This document shows positions 36,317 through 44,318 of a stretch of DNA of 64,000 nt, in pieces. Within the stretch, counting starts at the first letter, position 1. The number at the start of each line of letters is the position of its first letter. The position numbers and the translations under genes were made by a program. The stretch covers positions 1,178,001 to 1,242,000 of the forward strand of contig NZ_CP012070.1 in assembly GCF_001189535.1 (NCBI RefSeq), read 5' to 3'. The DNA is from Arsenicicoccus sp. oral taxon 190 (GTDB lineage Bacteria; Actinomycetota; Actinomycetes; Actinomycetales; Dermatophilaceae). The notes under the pieces are model-generated. The model saw nothing but the letters and a program-made list of their open reading frames with translations. It ran no database searches and was not told the origin of the DNA.

Positions 36317-37545
36317 GCTACGCCGGCACCTTCGCCCGAGTCCGCTTGCTCGGAGATCCGTGCGTACTTGTTGAGAGTCTCGTTGGTGTCGATGCGATAG
36401 GTACTGTGCAGTTCGCCCTCAGTATCGGCGTAGAACTTCAGCCACTTCTTGAAGCGGATGACGGCCATCACCGCGGCAGCCATGTTGAGCTCGGCGACCT
36501 GGAGGTTCGTGTCGTACTCGGCGGCGTCACCGGCGACGACGGAGATTAGCCCGCCTTGGGTCACGTGGTCGGTTGCACCCGGGAGCCCTGTGGTGACGCG
36601 AATCTGCCCCGCGATCCCGCTGTCGTCGCTTACCCCAATGCCGGTGTCGATGAAAGGGACGCCGGCCGCGATGAGCGAGTTCACAATCGTCCACTTGTCG
36701 GGTCCAGAGTCCATCGCCAGAAACACGAAGTCAGCGTCGGTCACTTCCGAGACATTGGCTGCGGTGATGTAGGCGGCGTGGGGGTGGATGTTGCGGCGCA
36801 TGCTGGCGTACATGGCCGCGTAGAAGTCGACCTTTGCCATCCGCGCGTTCAGGTCAACGACGGACGCGGCGCCTGGTGCTCGAAACGCGTTGTGCGTGCT
36901 GAAGGTGTCCCCGTCGTAGAGGTGGACGTTCCGGATCGGGGTCTTGGCGAGCAGGTCGAGGATGTAGGCGCCGGTGCCGCCGAGGCCGACGATCGCGACC
37001 TTCGACAACTCAAGCAGCTCGTTGCGGGCAGTGATGCCGGCACGGCTGGAGAAGGTGTCGAGGTAGACGAACACCCCGTCGTCTTCGTCCGTGGTGAAGG
37101 GCTTGCCCTGCAGGGGTGTCACGGTCGGATCGATCGCCTGCGCGGGCCCGAGCAGGATGGCTGCGTAGGTCATGACCTTCTCGTAGAAGTCGACGTACCC
37201 GTCGGGCCGGGGCTTCTGGGAGAAGCCGACGGCGGGCGTCAGCTCCGGTCCGGCTGCCCATCCGGAGGTAAGGCCGACGTTGGCGAACCCGGGCGAGATC
37301 TCACCCCCGTCTTTGTTGCACGGAGCCGACCCGACAAACGCCATGACGTGGTTGCTGGGCTTGACGGTTCGATCGCCGGCCGTCTCCAGCGGACAGATGA
37401 ACGATCCTGCCTGAACTTCCCCTTCGGAGTCGACGTACGGGATGTCGTCCACAACGAGGTAGTTCTTGACGATCCGGACGGTGTAGCCCTCGCTGGCGAG
37501 GCGCTGCAGGTCGGGGCTGTCACGAACGAGTCGTGAGGCGGACAT
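36313..37545 (-). CDS. ThiF/E1-like adenylyltransferase with N-terminal DUF6791-like domain
   Basis: A 410-residue protein. Residues ~1-150 form a domain resembling DUF6791 (LQRLASEGYTVRIVKNYLVV, then DRTVKPSNHVMAFVG). Residues ~175-400 form a ThiF/E1 Rossmann domain with VAIVGLGGTGAYILDLLA, the activation-loop region VHLYDGDTFSTHNAFR, and VFLAMDSGPDKW. E1-like enzymes adenylate the C-terminus of ubiquitin-like proteins; the upstream gene supplies one. It overlaps that gene by 26 nt and DUF6527 by 4 nt, a tight operon. An antiphage role is plausible from the context of restriction and toxin genes, but is not shown. Confidence 0.82.
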   Translation of the reverse strand: MSASRLVRDSPDLQRLASEGYTVRIVKNYLVVDDIPYVDSEGEVQAGSFICPLETAGDRTVKPSNHVMAFVGSAPCNKDGGEISPGFANVGLTSGWAAGPELTPAVGFSQKPRPDGYVDFYEKVMTYAAILLGPAQAIDPTVTPLQGKPFTTDEDDGVFVYLDTFSSRAGITARNELLELSKVAIVGLGGTGAYILDLLAKTPIRNVHLYDGDTFSTHNAFRAPGAASVVDLNARMAKVDFYAAMYASMRRNIHPHAAYITAANVSEVTDADFVFLAMDSGPDKWTIVNSLIAAGVPFIDTGIGVSDDSGIAGQIRVTTGLPGATDHVTQGGLISVVAGDAAEYDTNLQVAELNMAAAVMAVIRFKKWLKFYADTEGELHSTYRIDTNETLNKYARISEQADSGEGAGVA

Positions 37546-37789
37546 CGAAGCTCGTTCCCTTCTTCTTGACCTTGACCGACTCGCCAGCCACGAGGGTGCC
37601 GCTGCCTCCGTGGGGCGCGATCGCGTTCTTGTAGGCGACGGTGAAGATCGCTGCCGGGTCGTGGCCCGGGAAGGCTAGCGCGCCCAGGCTCTCGTAACTG
37701 ACGATCTCGTCGTCGAGCGTGTGCGGGGTCCCGTTGATGACCACCGCGTAGGTCTTCGCGTGCGTCTGGACGCTGGTGTTGTCGGACAT
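37520..37789 (-). CDS. Multiubiquitin-type ubiquitin-like protein
   Basis: An 89-residue beta-grasp protein of the bacterial multiubiquitin type. KTYAVVINGTPHTLDDEIVS gives the first strands, ALAFPGHDPAAIFTVAYKNA the core, and SVKVKKKGTSFDVRLTTRS the last strand. The C-terminus ends in TTRS with no Gly-Gly, so activation would need the natural end or prior trimming. ATG 37789 follows AGGAG. It is the first gene of the operon with the E1-like protein and presumably its substrate. Confidence 0.78.
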   Translation of the reverse strand: MSDNTSVQTHAKTYAVVINGTPHTLDDEIVSYESLGALAFPGHDPAAIFTVAYKNAIAPHGGSGTLVAGESVKVKKKGTSFDVRLTTRS

Positions 37790-37845
37790 GTTGGCTCCTG
37801 AGAGGTTGGTGAACCGGCGGTTTCCTTGGCCCGTACATGGTAGCA

Positions 37846-37857
37846 TGATGATCATCA
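37846..37857. promoter_or_regulatory. Palindrome between the ubiquitin-like operon and the toxin-antitoxin genes
   Basis: TGATGATCATCA is a perfect 12-bp inverted repeat, with a further half GATGATGACA shortly downstream (37865). It sits in the 194-bp divergent gap and could be an operator for either side; HigA-type antitoxins bind such sites. Confidence 0.4.
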
Positions 37858-37983
37858 CCTAAGGGATGATGACAAGATGACAACTCGGCGTGTCGGAGTC
37901 TGTCGGGCCGGAGTGGCAGCATGGGCCGCCTAGGATCCGTGAGGTGCGGGTCTTCATCTCTGGGGTGATGGAACGAGGTCACG

Positions 37984-38280
37984 TTGCGCGTCGAGTACCA
38001 CGACGAAGTGCTGCGCCGGCTCGCCGAGGAGTTGGCGTACGCACCGAAGGGGTGGGACCCGACGGTCATCAAGTCGTATCGGAAGAAGGTCCAGCTCATC
38101 ACCGCAGCGGTGGACGAGCGTGACCTGTACGAGATGCGGGGTCTGCGGATGGAGAAGCTGAAGGGCGACCGCCAGGGCCAGACGTCGATGCGACTCAACG
38201 ATCAGTTCCGGCTGATCCTGACCTTCAAGACCGAAGGAGGCCGCGTAGCGGTGCTCCTTGAGGTCGTGGACTACCACTGA
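37984..38280 (+). CDS. higB: RelE/HigB-superfamily toxin
   Basis: A 98-residue protein of the RelE/ParE fold: KSYRKKVQLITAAVDERDLYEMRGLRMEKLKGDRQG matches HigB-type ribosome-dependent RNases, with basic residues and QFRLILTFK in the last strands. Start TTG 37984 is preceded by GGAACGAGG; no nearby ATG fits. The gene order toxin then antitoxin is that of hig systems. The antitoxin follows after 20 bp. Confidence 0.82.
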   Translation: MRVEYHDEVLRRLAEELAYAPKGWDPTVIKSYRKKVQLITAAVDERDLYEMRGLRMEKLKGDRQGQTSMRLNDQFRLILTFKTEGGRVAVLLEVVDYH

Positions 38281-38300
38281 ACATCGATAGTGAGAACGAG

Positions 38301-39398
38301 ATGAAAGCAGTACTAGCCGAGGTGTTCCCCCCAGGGGAGTTCCTCGCCGACGAGCTCGAGGCCCGCGGCTGGACTCAGGCCGAGTTTGCCGCCATCCTCG
38401 ACCGCCCGGCGCAGTTCGTCTCCGAGATCATCTCCGGTAAGAAGGAGATCACTCGCGAGTCCGCTGCGCAGATCGGCGCTGCCCTCGGGACCAGCGCCGA
38501 GATGTGGCTCAGCCTCCAGGACCAGTACCTTCTCTGGCTGCAGAAGCAGGACTCCAAGTCGCAGAGTGACCTGGACGACGTTCGCCGTCGTGCCCGTCTC
38601 AACGCCAAAGGTCCCATCCCGCTACTCAGGAAGACAGGCGTCCTTACCGGCAAGTCGCTGGACGAACTCGAGGACGAGGTCATGCGGTTCTTCGAATTGA
38701 AGTCGCTCGATGATGAGCCGCGCCTTGCGGCCGCCGCCAAGCGCTCCAATCACGGCGAAGCCCTCTCCTCCCTCCAAACCTCGTGGCTGTACATGGTCCG
38801 TCACACTGCACGCCACAAGGCGCCAACGGCCAAGTACTCGCGGAAGGCTCTCGAAGCCGTCGGTGCGGCCTTACCGCGCATCCTCAAGACCCCTGGGGAC
38901 TTTGCCACCTTGCCGGAGATGCTTGGCCGCGTCGGTGTCCGACTGGTCTACGTCCCCGCCCTCCCAGGCGCGAAGATCGATGGCTGCGCGATGATTGTCG
39001 ACGAGACCCACGTCATTGGCCTGTCTGGTCGAGGGAAGCGACTCGACAAGGTGCTTTTTGCCCTTGTGCACGAGATCGCTCACCTGACTCATGGCCACGT
39101 CAAGAACGATGCGCCGATCGTCGAGACGATAGACGTTGACGACGACCCCGATGACCACTCACGTGAGGCGACCCAGGAACGTGAGGCCAACAAGACAGCC
39201 GCCCGGTGGGTCCTGCCGGATGGGCTGCCGGAGCTTCCTAATCGACTGAGCGGGCCCTGTATCACTCAGGCCGCGGCAGATGTGGACCTCGCGCCGATCG
39301 TTCTCGTGGGCCACTTGCAGCATCTCAGGAAGTTGGACTGGCGCACCACGTTGGCGAAGGGCGCCCCGAACGTCGATGCGGTGCTTGCCCGGTGGTGA
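38301..39398 (+). CDS. higA: HigA-type antitoxin fused to an ImmA/IrrE metallopeptidase
   Basis: A 365-residue protein. Residues ~10-90 are an XRE/HigA helix-turn-helix (PGEFLADELEARGWTQAEFAAILD then ISGKKEITRESAAQIGAALG). Residues ~220-300 form an ImmA/IrrE (COG2856) peptidase with the zinc motif HEIAHLTHGH and a downstream Glu (QEREANKTAARW). The fusion suggests that the antitoxin may cleave itself or a partner repressor. It is encoded with the HigB-like toxin. Likely autoregulates the pair; target of proteolysis unknown. Confidence 0.88.
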   Translation: MKAVLAEVFPPGEFLADELEARGWTQAEFAAILDRPAQFVSEIISGKKEITRESAAQIGAALGTSAEMWLSLQDQYLLWLQKQDSKSQSDLDDVRRRARLNAKGPIPLLRKTGVLTGKSLDELEDEVMRFFELKSLDDEPRLAAAAKRSNHGEALSSLQTSWLYMVRHTARHKAPTAKYSRKALEAVGAALPRILKTPGDFATLPEMLGRVGVRLVYVPALPGAKIDGCAMIVDETHVIGLSGRGKRLDKVLFALVHEIAHLTHGHVKNDAPIVETIDVDDDPDDHSREATQEREANKTAARWVLPDGLPELPNRLSGPCITQAAADVDLAPIVLVGHLQHLRKLDWRTTLAKGAPNVDAVLARW

Positions 39399-39497
39399 CT
39401 ACTGGACCGCGCGCGAGTTGCGGACTCTGGTGGAGTGCCGCTCGGGGAGCGGTGGGAGCCACGTCTACGGGCCGACACCCGAGGCGTGACCAGGGAA

Positions 39498-39995
39498 TCA
39501 CGAGGGCATGGCTGGAGCAGGTGTCAACTCCGACGGCCATCCCCGACGCTCCGTGCCGTTGCCAGTAAATTGCGCAAAGCGCAGCCGCCGCGCCGGTTGC
39601 GCAAGATATTGCGCCGAGACCGTGCAACCTTCGCTGCACCTCGACATTTCGCGAGAGCAGGGCCGAATGTTATCGATTGCCCCGACGGCTGACACGCTCC
39701 TGTCGCTCCCGGGTGGGAGGCTGAGCCTGTGGCGAGCAATTCGACCTTCTTCGAGTCGCCGCAGGCAGCGGCCGATGCCCGCGCCACGAAGGAACCGTCC
39801 CACGAGGCGATTAGCGACGTCGCCGGGGTGCTGAGCGAGTTCAACGCTGGACGCCTGCGTGAACCGCTCGTATCTCGCCAGGTCCGAGCTCACGCGCCCG
39901 GTGTCCCATCCAGCGCGGCCGTCGTAGATCGGCAGCCCGGCCACACCGGTGGCGGCCACACCGATGGACCACATGCCGCCGTAAGAGGCTCGGTG
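39498..39995 (-). pseudogene. C-terminal remnant of the AlbA_2-domain gene, cut off by the IS21 element
   Basis: The minus-strand frame continues the gene at 43260-44260. Joining across the IS21-type element at one CGGTG copy gives AAAVAHR followed by ASYGGMWSIGVAATGVAGL without a break. The frame is coding-like through LPIYDGRAGWDTGRVSSDLARYERFTQ and then less clear. A degenerate Tn7-like end at 39634-39646 lies within it, so the natural C-terminus may already be lost. The rest of 39399-39995 shows no other gene. Confidence 0.65.
39634..39646 (+). repeat. Degenerate Tn7-like right end
   Basis: CTGCACCTCGACA differs from the outer right end CTGCATCTCGACA at one base. Inward of it lie GTGCAACC and several TTGCGCA motifs resembling the repeated TTGCACAG-type motifs inside the ends at 57492 and 57991. 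It is followed by TTTCG, which does not match ACGGA or GCAGT. It may be the fossil end of an earlier, smaller element containing the tns genes. Confidence 0.45.
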
Positions 39996-40067
39996 TGTCG
40001 ACGACGGGTGAAACCTATGCAGGAAACGACGGGCGAAAACTGAGCAGCCCGGAGGAACCTGTCAGGG

Positions 40068-41318
40068 GTGATCACTGTGGAGGACTGGGCCGAGATCCGT
40101 CGGCTGCACCGTGCTGAGGGCCTCTCGAAGGCCGCCATCGCCCGCCATCTGGGCATCTCCCGCAACACCGTCGCCGCCGCGCTCAAGTCCGACCGGCCAC
40201 CCCAGTACCACCGCCCACCGTCCGGGTCGCTGGTCGACCCGTTCGAGACACAGATCCGCCAACTCCTCGCGCAGTACCCGACGATGCCCGCGACCGTGAT
40301 CGCCGAACGCATCGGCTGGGGCCACTCCATGACCATCCTCAAGGACCGCATCCGCATCCTGCGCCCGTACTTCCAGCCACCAGACCCCACCGACCGGATC
40401 ACCTACCAGCCCGGCGAACTCGCCCAGTGCGACCTGTGGTTCCCCGCCACACCCATCCCCGTCGGCCACGGCACCGAACGGATCCTGCCGGTGCTGACCA
40501 TGACCTGCGGCTACTCCCGCCACACCAGCGCGGTGATGATCTGTTCCCGCAAGGCCGGCGACATCCTGGCCGGCACGTGGCACATCCTCACCCAGTGGGG
40601 GCGCGTCCCGCGAACGCTGGTGTGGGATCGGGAAGCCGCGATCGGCGGCACCGGCAAACCCTCGGCCGAGGCCGCCGCGTTCACCGGCACGCTGGGTGTC
40701 CGCCTCCACCTCGCCCCGCCCCGCGACCCGGAGTTCAAGGGCCTGGTCGAACGCCGCAACGGCTACCTCGAAACGTCCTTCCTGCCCGGCCGGGTCTTCA
40801 CCAGCCCCGCCGACTTCAACACCCAGGTCACCGACTGGCTGGCCACCCACGCCAACCAGCGCCGTATCCGCGCCCTCGGGGCCAGCCCCACCGAACGCTG
40901 GACCACGGATCGGGCCGCGATGCTCGACCTGCCACCCTTGCCGCCCGTCGTGGGTCTGCACCACCGAGTCCGCCTCGCCCGCGACTACTACATCCGTATC
41001 GACGGCAACGACTACTCCGCGGACCCGCGCGCGATCGGCCGGTTCGTGACCGCGACCACCACCGGCGACCAGGTCCGGATCCTGTGTGACGACGCCCTGG
41101 TCGGGCTCCACACCCGCTGCTGGGCGACGGGCCAGACGATCACCGACCCCGCCCACCAGCGCATCGCCCACGACCTGCGCCACGCCTACAACCAGCGCGC
41201 CCGCCACACCCCGACCACCCGCGCCCACGACGACGGACACGTCGTCGCGATCCGCGCCCTGCCCGACTACGACGCCCTGTTCGGCGTCGACTTCCACACC
41301 CACCAAGGAGCCTCATGA
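40068..41318 (+). CDS. istA: IS21-family transposase IstA
   Basis: A 416-residue DDE transposase. The N-terminal helix-turn-helix is EGLSKAAIARHLGISRNTVAAAL. The rve core has ELAQCDLWFP with the first Asp, TLVWDREAAIGG with the second, and EFKGLVERRNGYLETSF with the Glu. GTG 40068 is taken as start, following GGAGG 10 nt upstream. Its stop overlaps the istB start (ATGA). Intact. Confidence 0.93.
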   Translation: MITVEDWAEIRRLHRAEGLSKAAIARHLGISRNTVAAALKSDRPPQYHRPPSGSLVDPFETQIRQLLAQYPTMPATVIAERIGWGHSMTILKDRIRILRPYFQPPDPTDRITYQPGELAQCDLWFPATPIPVGHGTERILPVLTMTCGYSRHTSAVMICSRKAGDILAGTWHILTQWGRVPRTLVWDREAAIGGTGKPSAEAAAFTGTLGVRLHLAPPRDPEFKGLVERRNGYLETSFLPGRVFTSPADFNTQVTDWLATHANQRRIRALGASPTERWTTDRAAMLDLPPLPPVVGLHHRVRLARDYYIRIDGNDYSADPRAIGRFVTATTTGDQVRILCDDALVGLHTRCWATGQTITDPAHQRIAHDLRHAYNQRARHTPTTRAHDDGHVVAIRALPDYDALFGVDFHTHQGAS

Positions 41319-42154
41319 CCAGCAAGACCACCGCCCCGAACACCCAGCCCACCACCACCACGGGCTTCACAGCGTCTACCAGTCAGGACGGGGAACGGAT
41401 CGCTTCCCAGCTCGCCTTCCTCACCCGCGTGCTCAAGATGCCCACCATCGCCAAGACCTGGTCCGAGATCGCCGACCAGGCCCGCGACCTGGGCTGGTCC
41501 CACGAGCAATACCTCGCCGCCGTCCTCGAACGCCAAGCCGCCGACCGGGAAGCCGCCGGCACCATGATGCGGATCCGCACCGCCCACTTCCCAGCCATGA
41601 AGACCCTCGAGGACTTCAACTACGACCACCTCCCGTCCCTACGCCGCGACCTGCTCGCCCACCTCGCCACCTCCACCTACGTGTCGAAGGCCGAGAACGT
41701 GGTCCTGCTCGGGCCGCCCGGCATCGGCAAGACCCACCTCGCGATCGGCCTGGGGATCAAGGCCGCGCAAAACGGCCACAGCGTCCTGTTCGACACCGCC
41801 AGCGCCTGGATCAGCCGACTCCAGACCGCCCATCAGGCAGGGCAACTCGACGCCGAACTCAAGAAGATCAAGCGGTACCGCCTGGTCATCGTCGACGAGG
41901 TCGGCTACCTGCCCTTCGACGCCGACGCAGCCAACCTGTTCTTCCAACTCGTCGCGTCCCGCTACGAACAAGGCTCCATCATCGTCACCAGCAACCTGCC
42001 CTTCGGCCGCTGGGGCGAAACCTTCTCCGACGACGTCATCGCCGCCGCCATGATCGACCGCCTCGTCCACCACGCCGAAGTCCTCGCCCTCTCAGGCGAG
42101 TCCTACCGCACCCGCGCCCGCCGAGAACTCCTCACCAAAGACCGCAACAACTAG
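41315..42154 (+). CDS. istB: IS21-family helper ATPase IstB
   Basis: A 279-residue AAA+ ATPase related to DnaC/DnaA. Walker A is LLGPPGIGKTHLAIGLG, Walker B LVIVDEVGYLPF, and sensor 1 IIVTSNLPFGRW. It organises target DNA for IstA. ATG 41315 overlaps the istA stop. A Thr-rich N-terminal extension of ~25 residues precedes the conserved part. Confidence 0.94.
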   Translation: MTSKTTAPNTQPTTTTGFTASTSQDGERIASQLAFLTRVLKMPTIAKTWSEIADQARDLGWSHEQYLAAVLERQAADREAAGTMMRIRTAHFPAMKTLEDFNYDHLPSLRRDLLAHLATSTYVSKAENVVLLGPPGIGKTHLAIGLGIKAAQNGHSVLFDTASAWISRLQTAHQAGQLDAELKKIKRYRLVIVDEVGYLPFDADAANLFFQLVASRYEQGSIIVTSNLPFGRWGETFSDDVIAAAMIDRLVHHAEVLALSGESYRTRARRELLTKDRNN

Positions 42155-42228
42155 GGGCAGAGAAGAAGATGCGTGGCTGGGGGGCACCCCACCTCGCGCC
42201 AGGGCTCACCCATCAACACGTCAGCTGC

Positions 42229-42245
42229 TGCTGTACTATTCAGCA
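42229..42245. promoter_or_regulatory. Inverted repeat over a likely -10 box of cmtR
   Basis: TGCTG-TACTATT-CAGCA ends one base before the cmtR ATG (42247). TACTAT fits a -10 hexamer, which would place the transcript start at or next to the ATG, giving a leaderless mRNA. A metal-sensing repressor bound here would block RNA polymerase directly. Confidence 0.5.
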
Positions 42246-42246
42246 C

Positions 42247-42597
42247 ATGCTGACCATTGCTTCGCGTCTTGACGCCCTGAACCGAATCGGACGGGCCCTG
42301 GCTGACCCCACCAGAGCGCGCATCCTGTTGAGCCTGCTGGATGCGCCCTCGTATCCCGCCGAACTCGCCCAGAGTCTGGACCTGACCCGGTCGAACGTGT
42401 CGAACCATCTGGCCTGCCTGCGTGACTGCGGCATTGTCGTGGCCGAGATGCAGGGGCGCAAGGTCCGCTACAACATCGCCGATCATCACCTGCGCGACGC
42501 TCTCACTTCGCTGGTCGAGGTGACACTGGCCGTGAACGACGCCGCACCCTGTCTCGATCCGGCCTGCAGCGATAGCGCCTGCCAGGAGGTCCGCTGA
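42247..42597 (+). CDS. cmtR: ArsR/SmtB-family Cd(II)/Pb(II)-sensing repressor, CmtR-like
   Basis: A 116-residue winged-helix repressor. The recognition helix is LDLTRSNVSNHLACLRDCG. Cys57 and Cys61 in this helix region and Cys102 near the C-terminus stand at the same numbers as the metal ligands reported for mycobacterial CmtR. It should release DNA on binding cadmium or lead and derepress cadD, whose ATG overlaps its stop (TGATG). Extra cysteines occur at the end (DPACSDSACQ). It is a passenger inside the IS21-type element. Confidence 0.88.
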   Translation: MLTIASRLDALNRIGRALADPTRARILLSLLDAPSYPAELAQSLDLTRSNVSNHLACLRDCGIVVAEMQGRKVRYNIADHHLRDALTSLVEVTLAVNDAAPCLDPACSDSACQEVR

Positions 42598-43184
42598 TGT
42601 TGGCCACCATGATCCAGGCCGTCGGCCTGTTCGTCGCGACCAACATCGACGACGTCATCGTGTTGTCGCTGTTCTTCGCTCGTGGCGCTGGCCGCGCAGG
42701 AACCACGCGACGCATCGTCGTGGGTCAGTACCTGGGATTCCTGGGCATCCTTGGCGCGGCTCTCCTGACTACTTGGGGCGCGAGCCTGGCCCTGCCGGAA
42801 TCCGCCATCCCCTACTTCGGTCTGATCCCCCTGCTCTTGGGGCTTCGCGCCGCGTGGGAGGCATGGCAGGGCGAGGACGATGACGAGCTCGATGACCGCA
42901 AGAAGGTCGCGCCGTTGACCGTCGCGGCTGTGACCTTCGCCAATGGCGGGGACAACATCGGTGTCTACGTCCCCGTCTTCCTCAGTGTCAGTCCAGCCAG
43001 CATCCTGACCTACAGCGCAGTCTTCCTGCTGTTCGTCGCAGTCCTCGTGGCCATTGCGAAGTTCGTGGCCACCCGGCCGGGCATCGACGAGTCCCTCGAG
43101 AAGTCCGAACACATCCTGTTCCCACTCGTCCTGATCATCTTGGGCGTCGTGATCCTTGTCCAAGGAGGCGCTTTTGGCCTGTGA
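42597..43184 (+). CDS. cadD: CadD-family cadmium resistance transporter
   Basis: A 195-residue membrane protein of the CadD family with about five to six hydrophobic segments. Signature regions are ATNIDDVIVLSLFFARG near the N-terminus and TFANGGDNIGVYVPVF in the middle, the two acidic motifs typical of the family. It probably exports or sequesters Cd(II). Co-translated with cmtR. The right end of the IS21-type element starts within ~15 bp of the stop, so this gene is packaged tightly between istB and the terminal repeat. Confidence 0.9.
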   Translation: MLATMIQAVGLFVATNIDDVIVLSLFFARGAGRAGTTRRIVVGQYLGFLGILGAALLTTWGASLALPESAIPYFGLIPLLLGLRAAWEAWQGEDDDELDDRKKVAPLTVAAVTFANGGDNIGVYVPVFLSVSPASILTYSAVFLLFVAVLVAIAKFVATRPGIDESLEKSEHILFPLVLIILGVVILVQGGAFGL

Positions 43185-43259
43185 TCTCAGTCGGACGGCG
43201 CCCGGACCTGCTCAGTTTTCAGGCGTCGATTCCTGCTCACTTTTCGGCCGTCGTTGACA

Positions 43260-44260
43260 CGGTGAGCCACGGCGGCTGCGATGCCGACGGCTTGCCGTAC
43301 CAGGATGGGCATCATGGTCGGGAACAGCATCTGGCTCCCGTCACGAACCTCATCACTGAGCCGGGTTGTGAGGAGCCGGATGACGCCGTCCTCGGAGACC
43401 TCGACCTCGAAGACATCCTCGTTGAAGCGACCGGTGCCTCGGTCCACCAACACCCGACCGCTGTCGAGCCCGCTGGTCATCGCCGCGCCGTCGCTGCGTC
43501 TTTGAAAGGTCGCGGAACTGGACAGGTTGGGTGCGAACGACTGGCCGAGACCGTCTGGAAGTCTCCCGCCCTCGGTCAACAGAGAGTAGAGCTGCGCGTG
43601 CGCGTCCTGTGAGTGTGTCTCGGACAGCATCATCTCCGGTTGGGGGGTTAGCGGGACCGCAACGACGAACAGGTGGGCTTGGCGTCGAAGATCCGCCGGG
43701 ATCGGGTCCCGCTCGACGTATCTGGCCAGTTCGTGGCGCGCTGGCTCCACGTCTGCTGCTCTGCCTGCGTGCAGGCGCCGTACCTCCTCGTCCGAGAGCC
43801 GCGTCCGTGTCTTGTCGCCTCGGCCGTAGTACACGCCCTCGACCATGTGGGGGGCTTGCCCAGAAGCTGCAACCTGCACGACGAGGTAACCCATGCCGGC
43901 GTCCTTGCCGCCTTGAATCGGGGCTGTTGTGACCGCGAGGGGCGGGTCGACCAGTGAGCGAGCAACCTGCTCCACGCGTTCGCTGAGTCCGTGTAGCGGC
44001 TGGGGTTCCAGTTGGGGAAGGGAGTCCTTGACCTCCGCAACGCCCACAAGCAGCGTGCCGCCGTCGATAGCGAACTGGGCGAGGTCGCGAGCAAGCTCCT
44101 TGTTGGCGGCTCGACCTGGCGCGATCTCGCGCTTCAGATCGAGGAAGTGCGTTTCCTCGAGCAGCCCATCTCGCAAGGCCGATTCGATGTCACCCTCCGT
44201 TGTGGGCGACCACCGTGGTGTCCGCGGGCTGAGGTATGCGTCAGTCACGAACGTGATCAT
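43260..44260 (-). pseudogene. AlbA_2-domain (Schlafen-like) ATP-binding protein, interrupted by IS21
   Basis: About 333 residues of the N-terminal part remain: LEETHFLDLKREIAPGRAANKELARDLAQFAIDGGTLLVGVAE is the AlbA_2 (COG2865, Schlafen-core-like) signature, with a nucleotide-binding or RNase-like fold. The reading continues to VAHR, where the IS21-type element is inserted, and resumes at 39995. The present frame ends with ~20 element-encoded residues at 43187. The family is linked to transcription control and to some defence systems. The gene is convergent with cadD and follows the copper sensor operon. Confidence 0.8.
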
Positions 44261-44318
44261 CCCTGATAAGTGCGCCGCACCGGTCGGCTGAGCCAGGACG
44301 GACTCGACCGGCGCTGCG

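Larger units (their letters stand above)
39996..43259 (+). mobile_element. IS21-family element carrying cadmium-resistance passengers
   Basis: A 3264-bp element with inverted ends TGTCGACGACGG (39996) and TGTCAACGACGG (reverse of 43259). Each is followed inward by repeated blocks ending AAAACTGAGCAG or AAAAGTGAGCAG, as in IS21 ends. It is flanked by the 5-bp duplication CGGTG (39991-39995, 43260-43264). Besides istA and istB it holds cmtR and cadD between istB and the right end. It interrupts an AlbA_2-domain gene. Confidence 0.9.

Noticed and set aside
39399..39995. Plus-strand small genes (for example around 39508-39834)
   Set aside because: No ribosome sites or family features; the minus strand continues the interrupted AlbA_2-domain gene.
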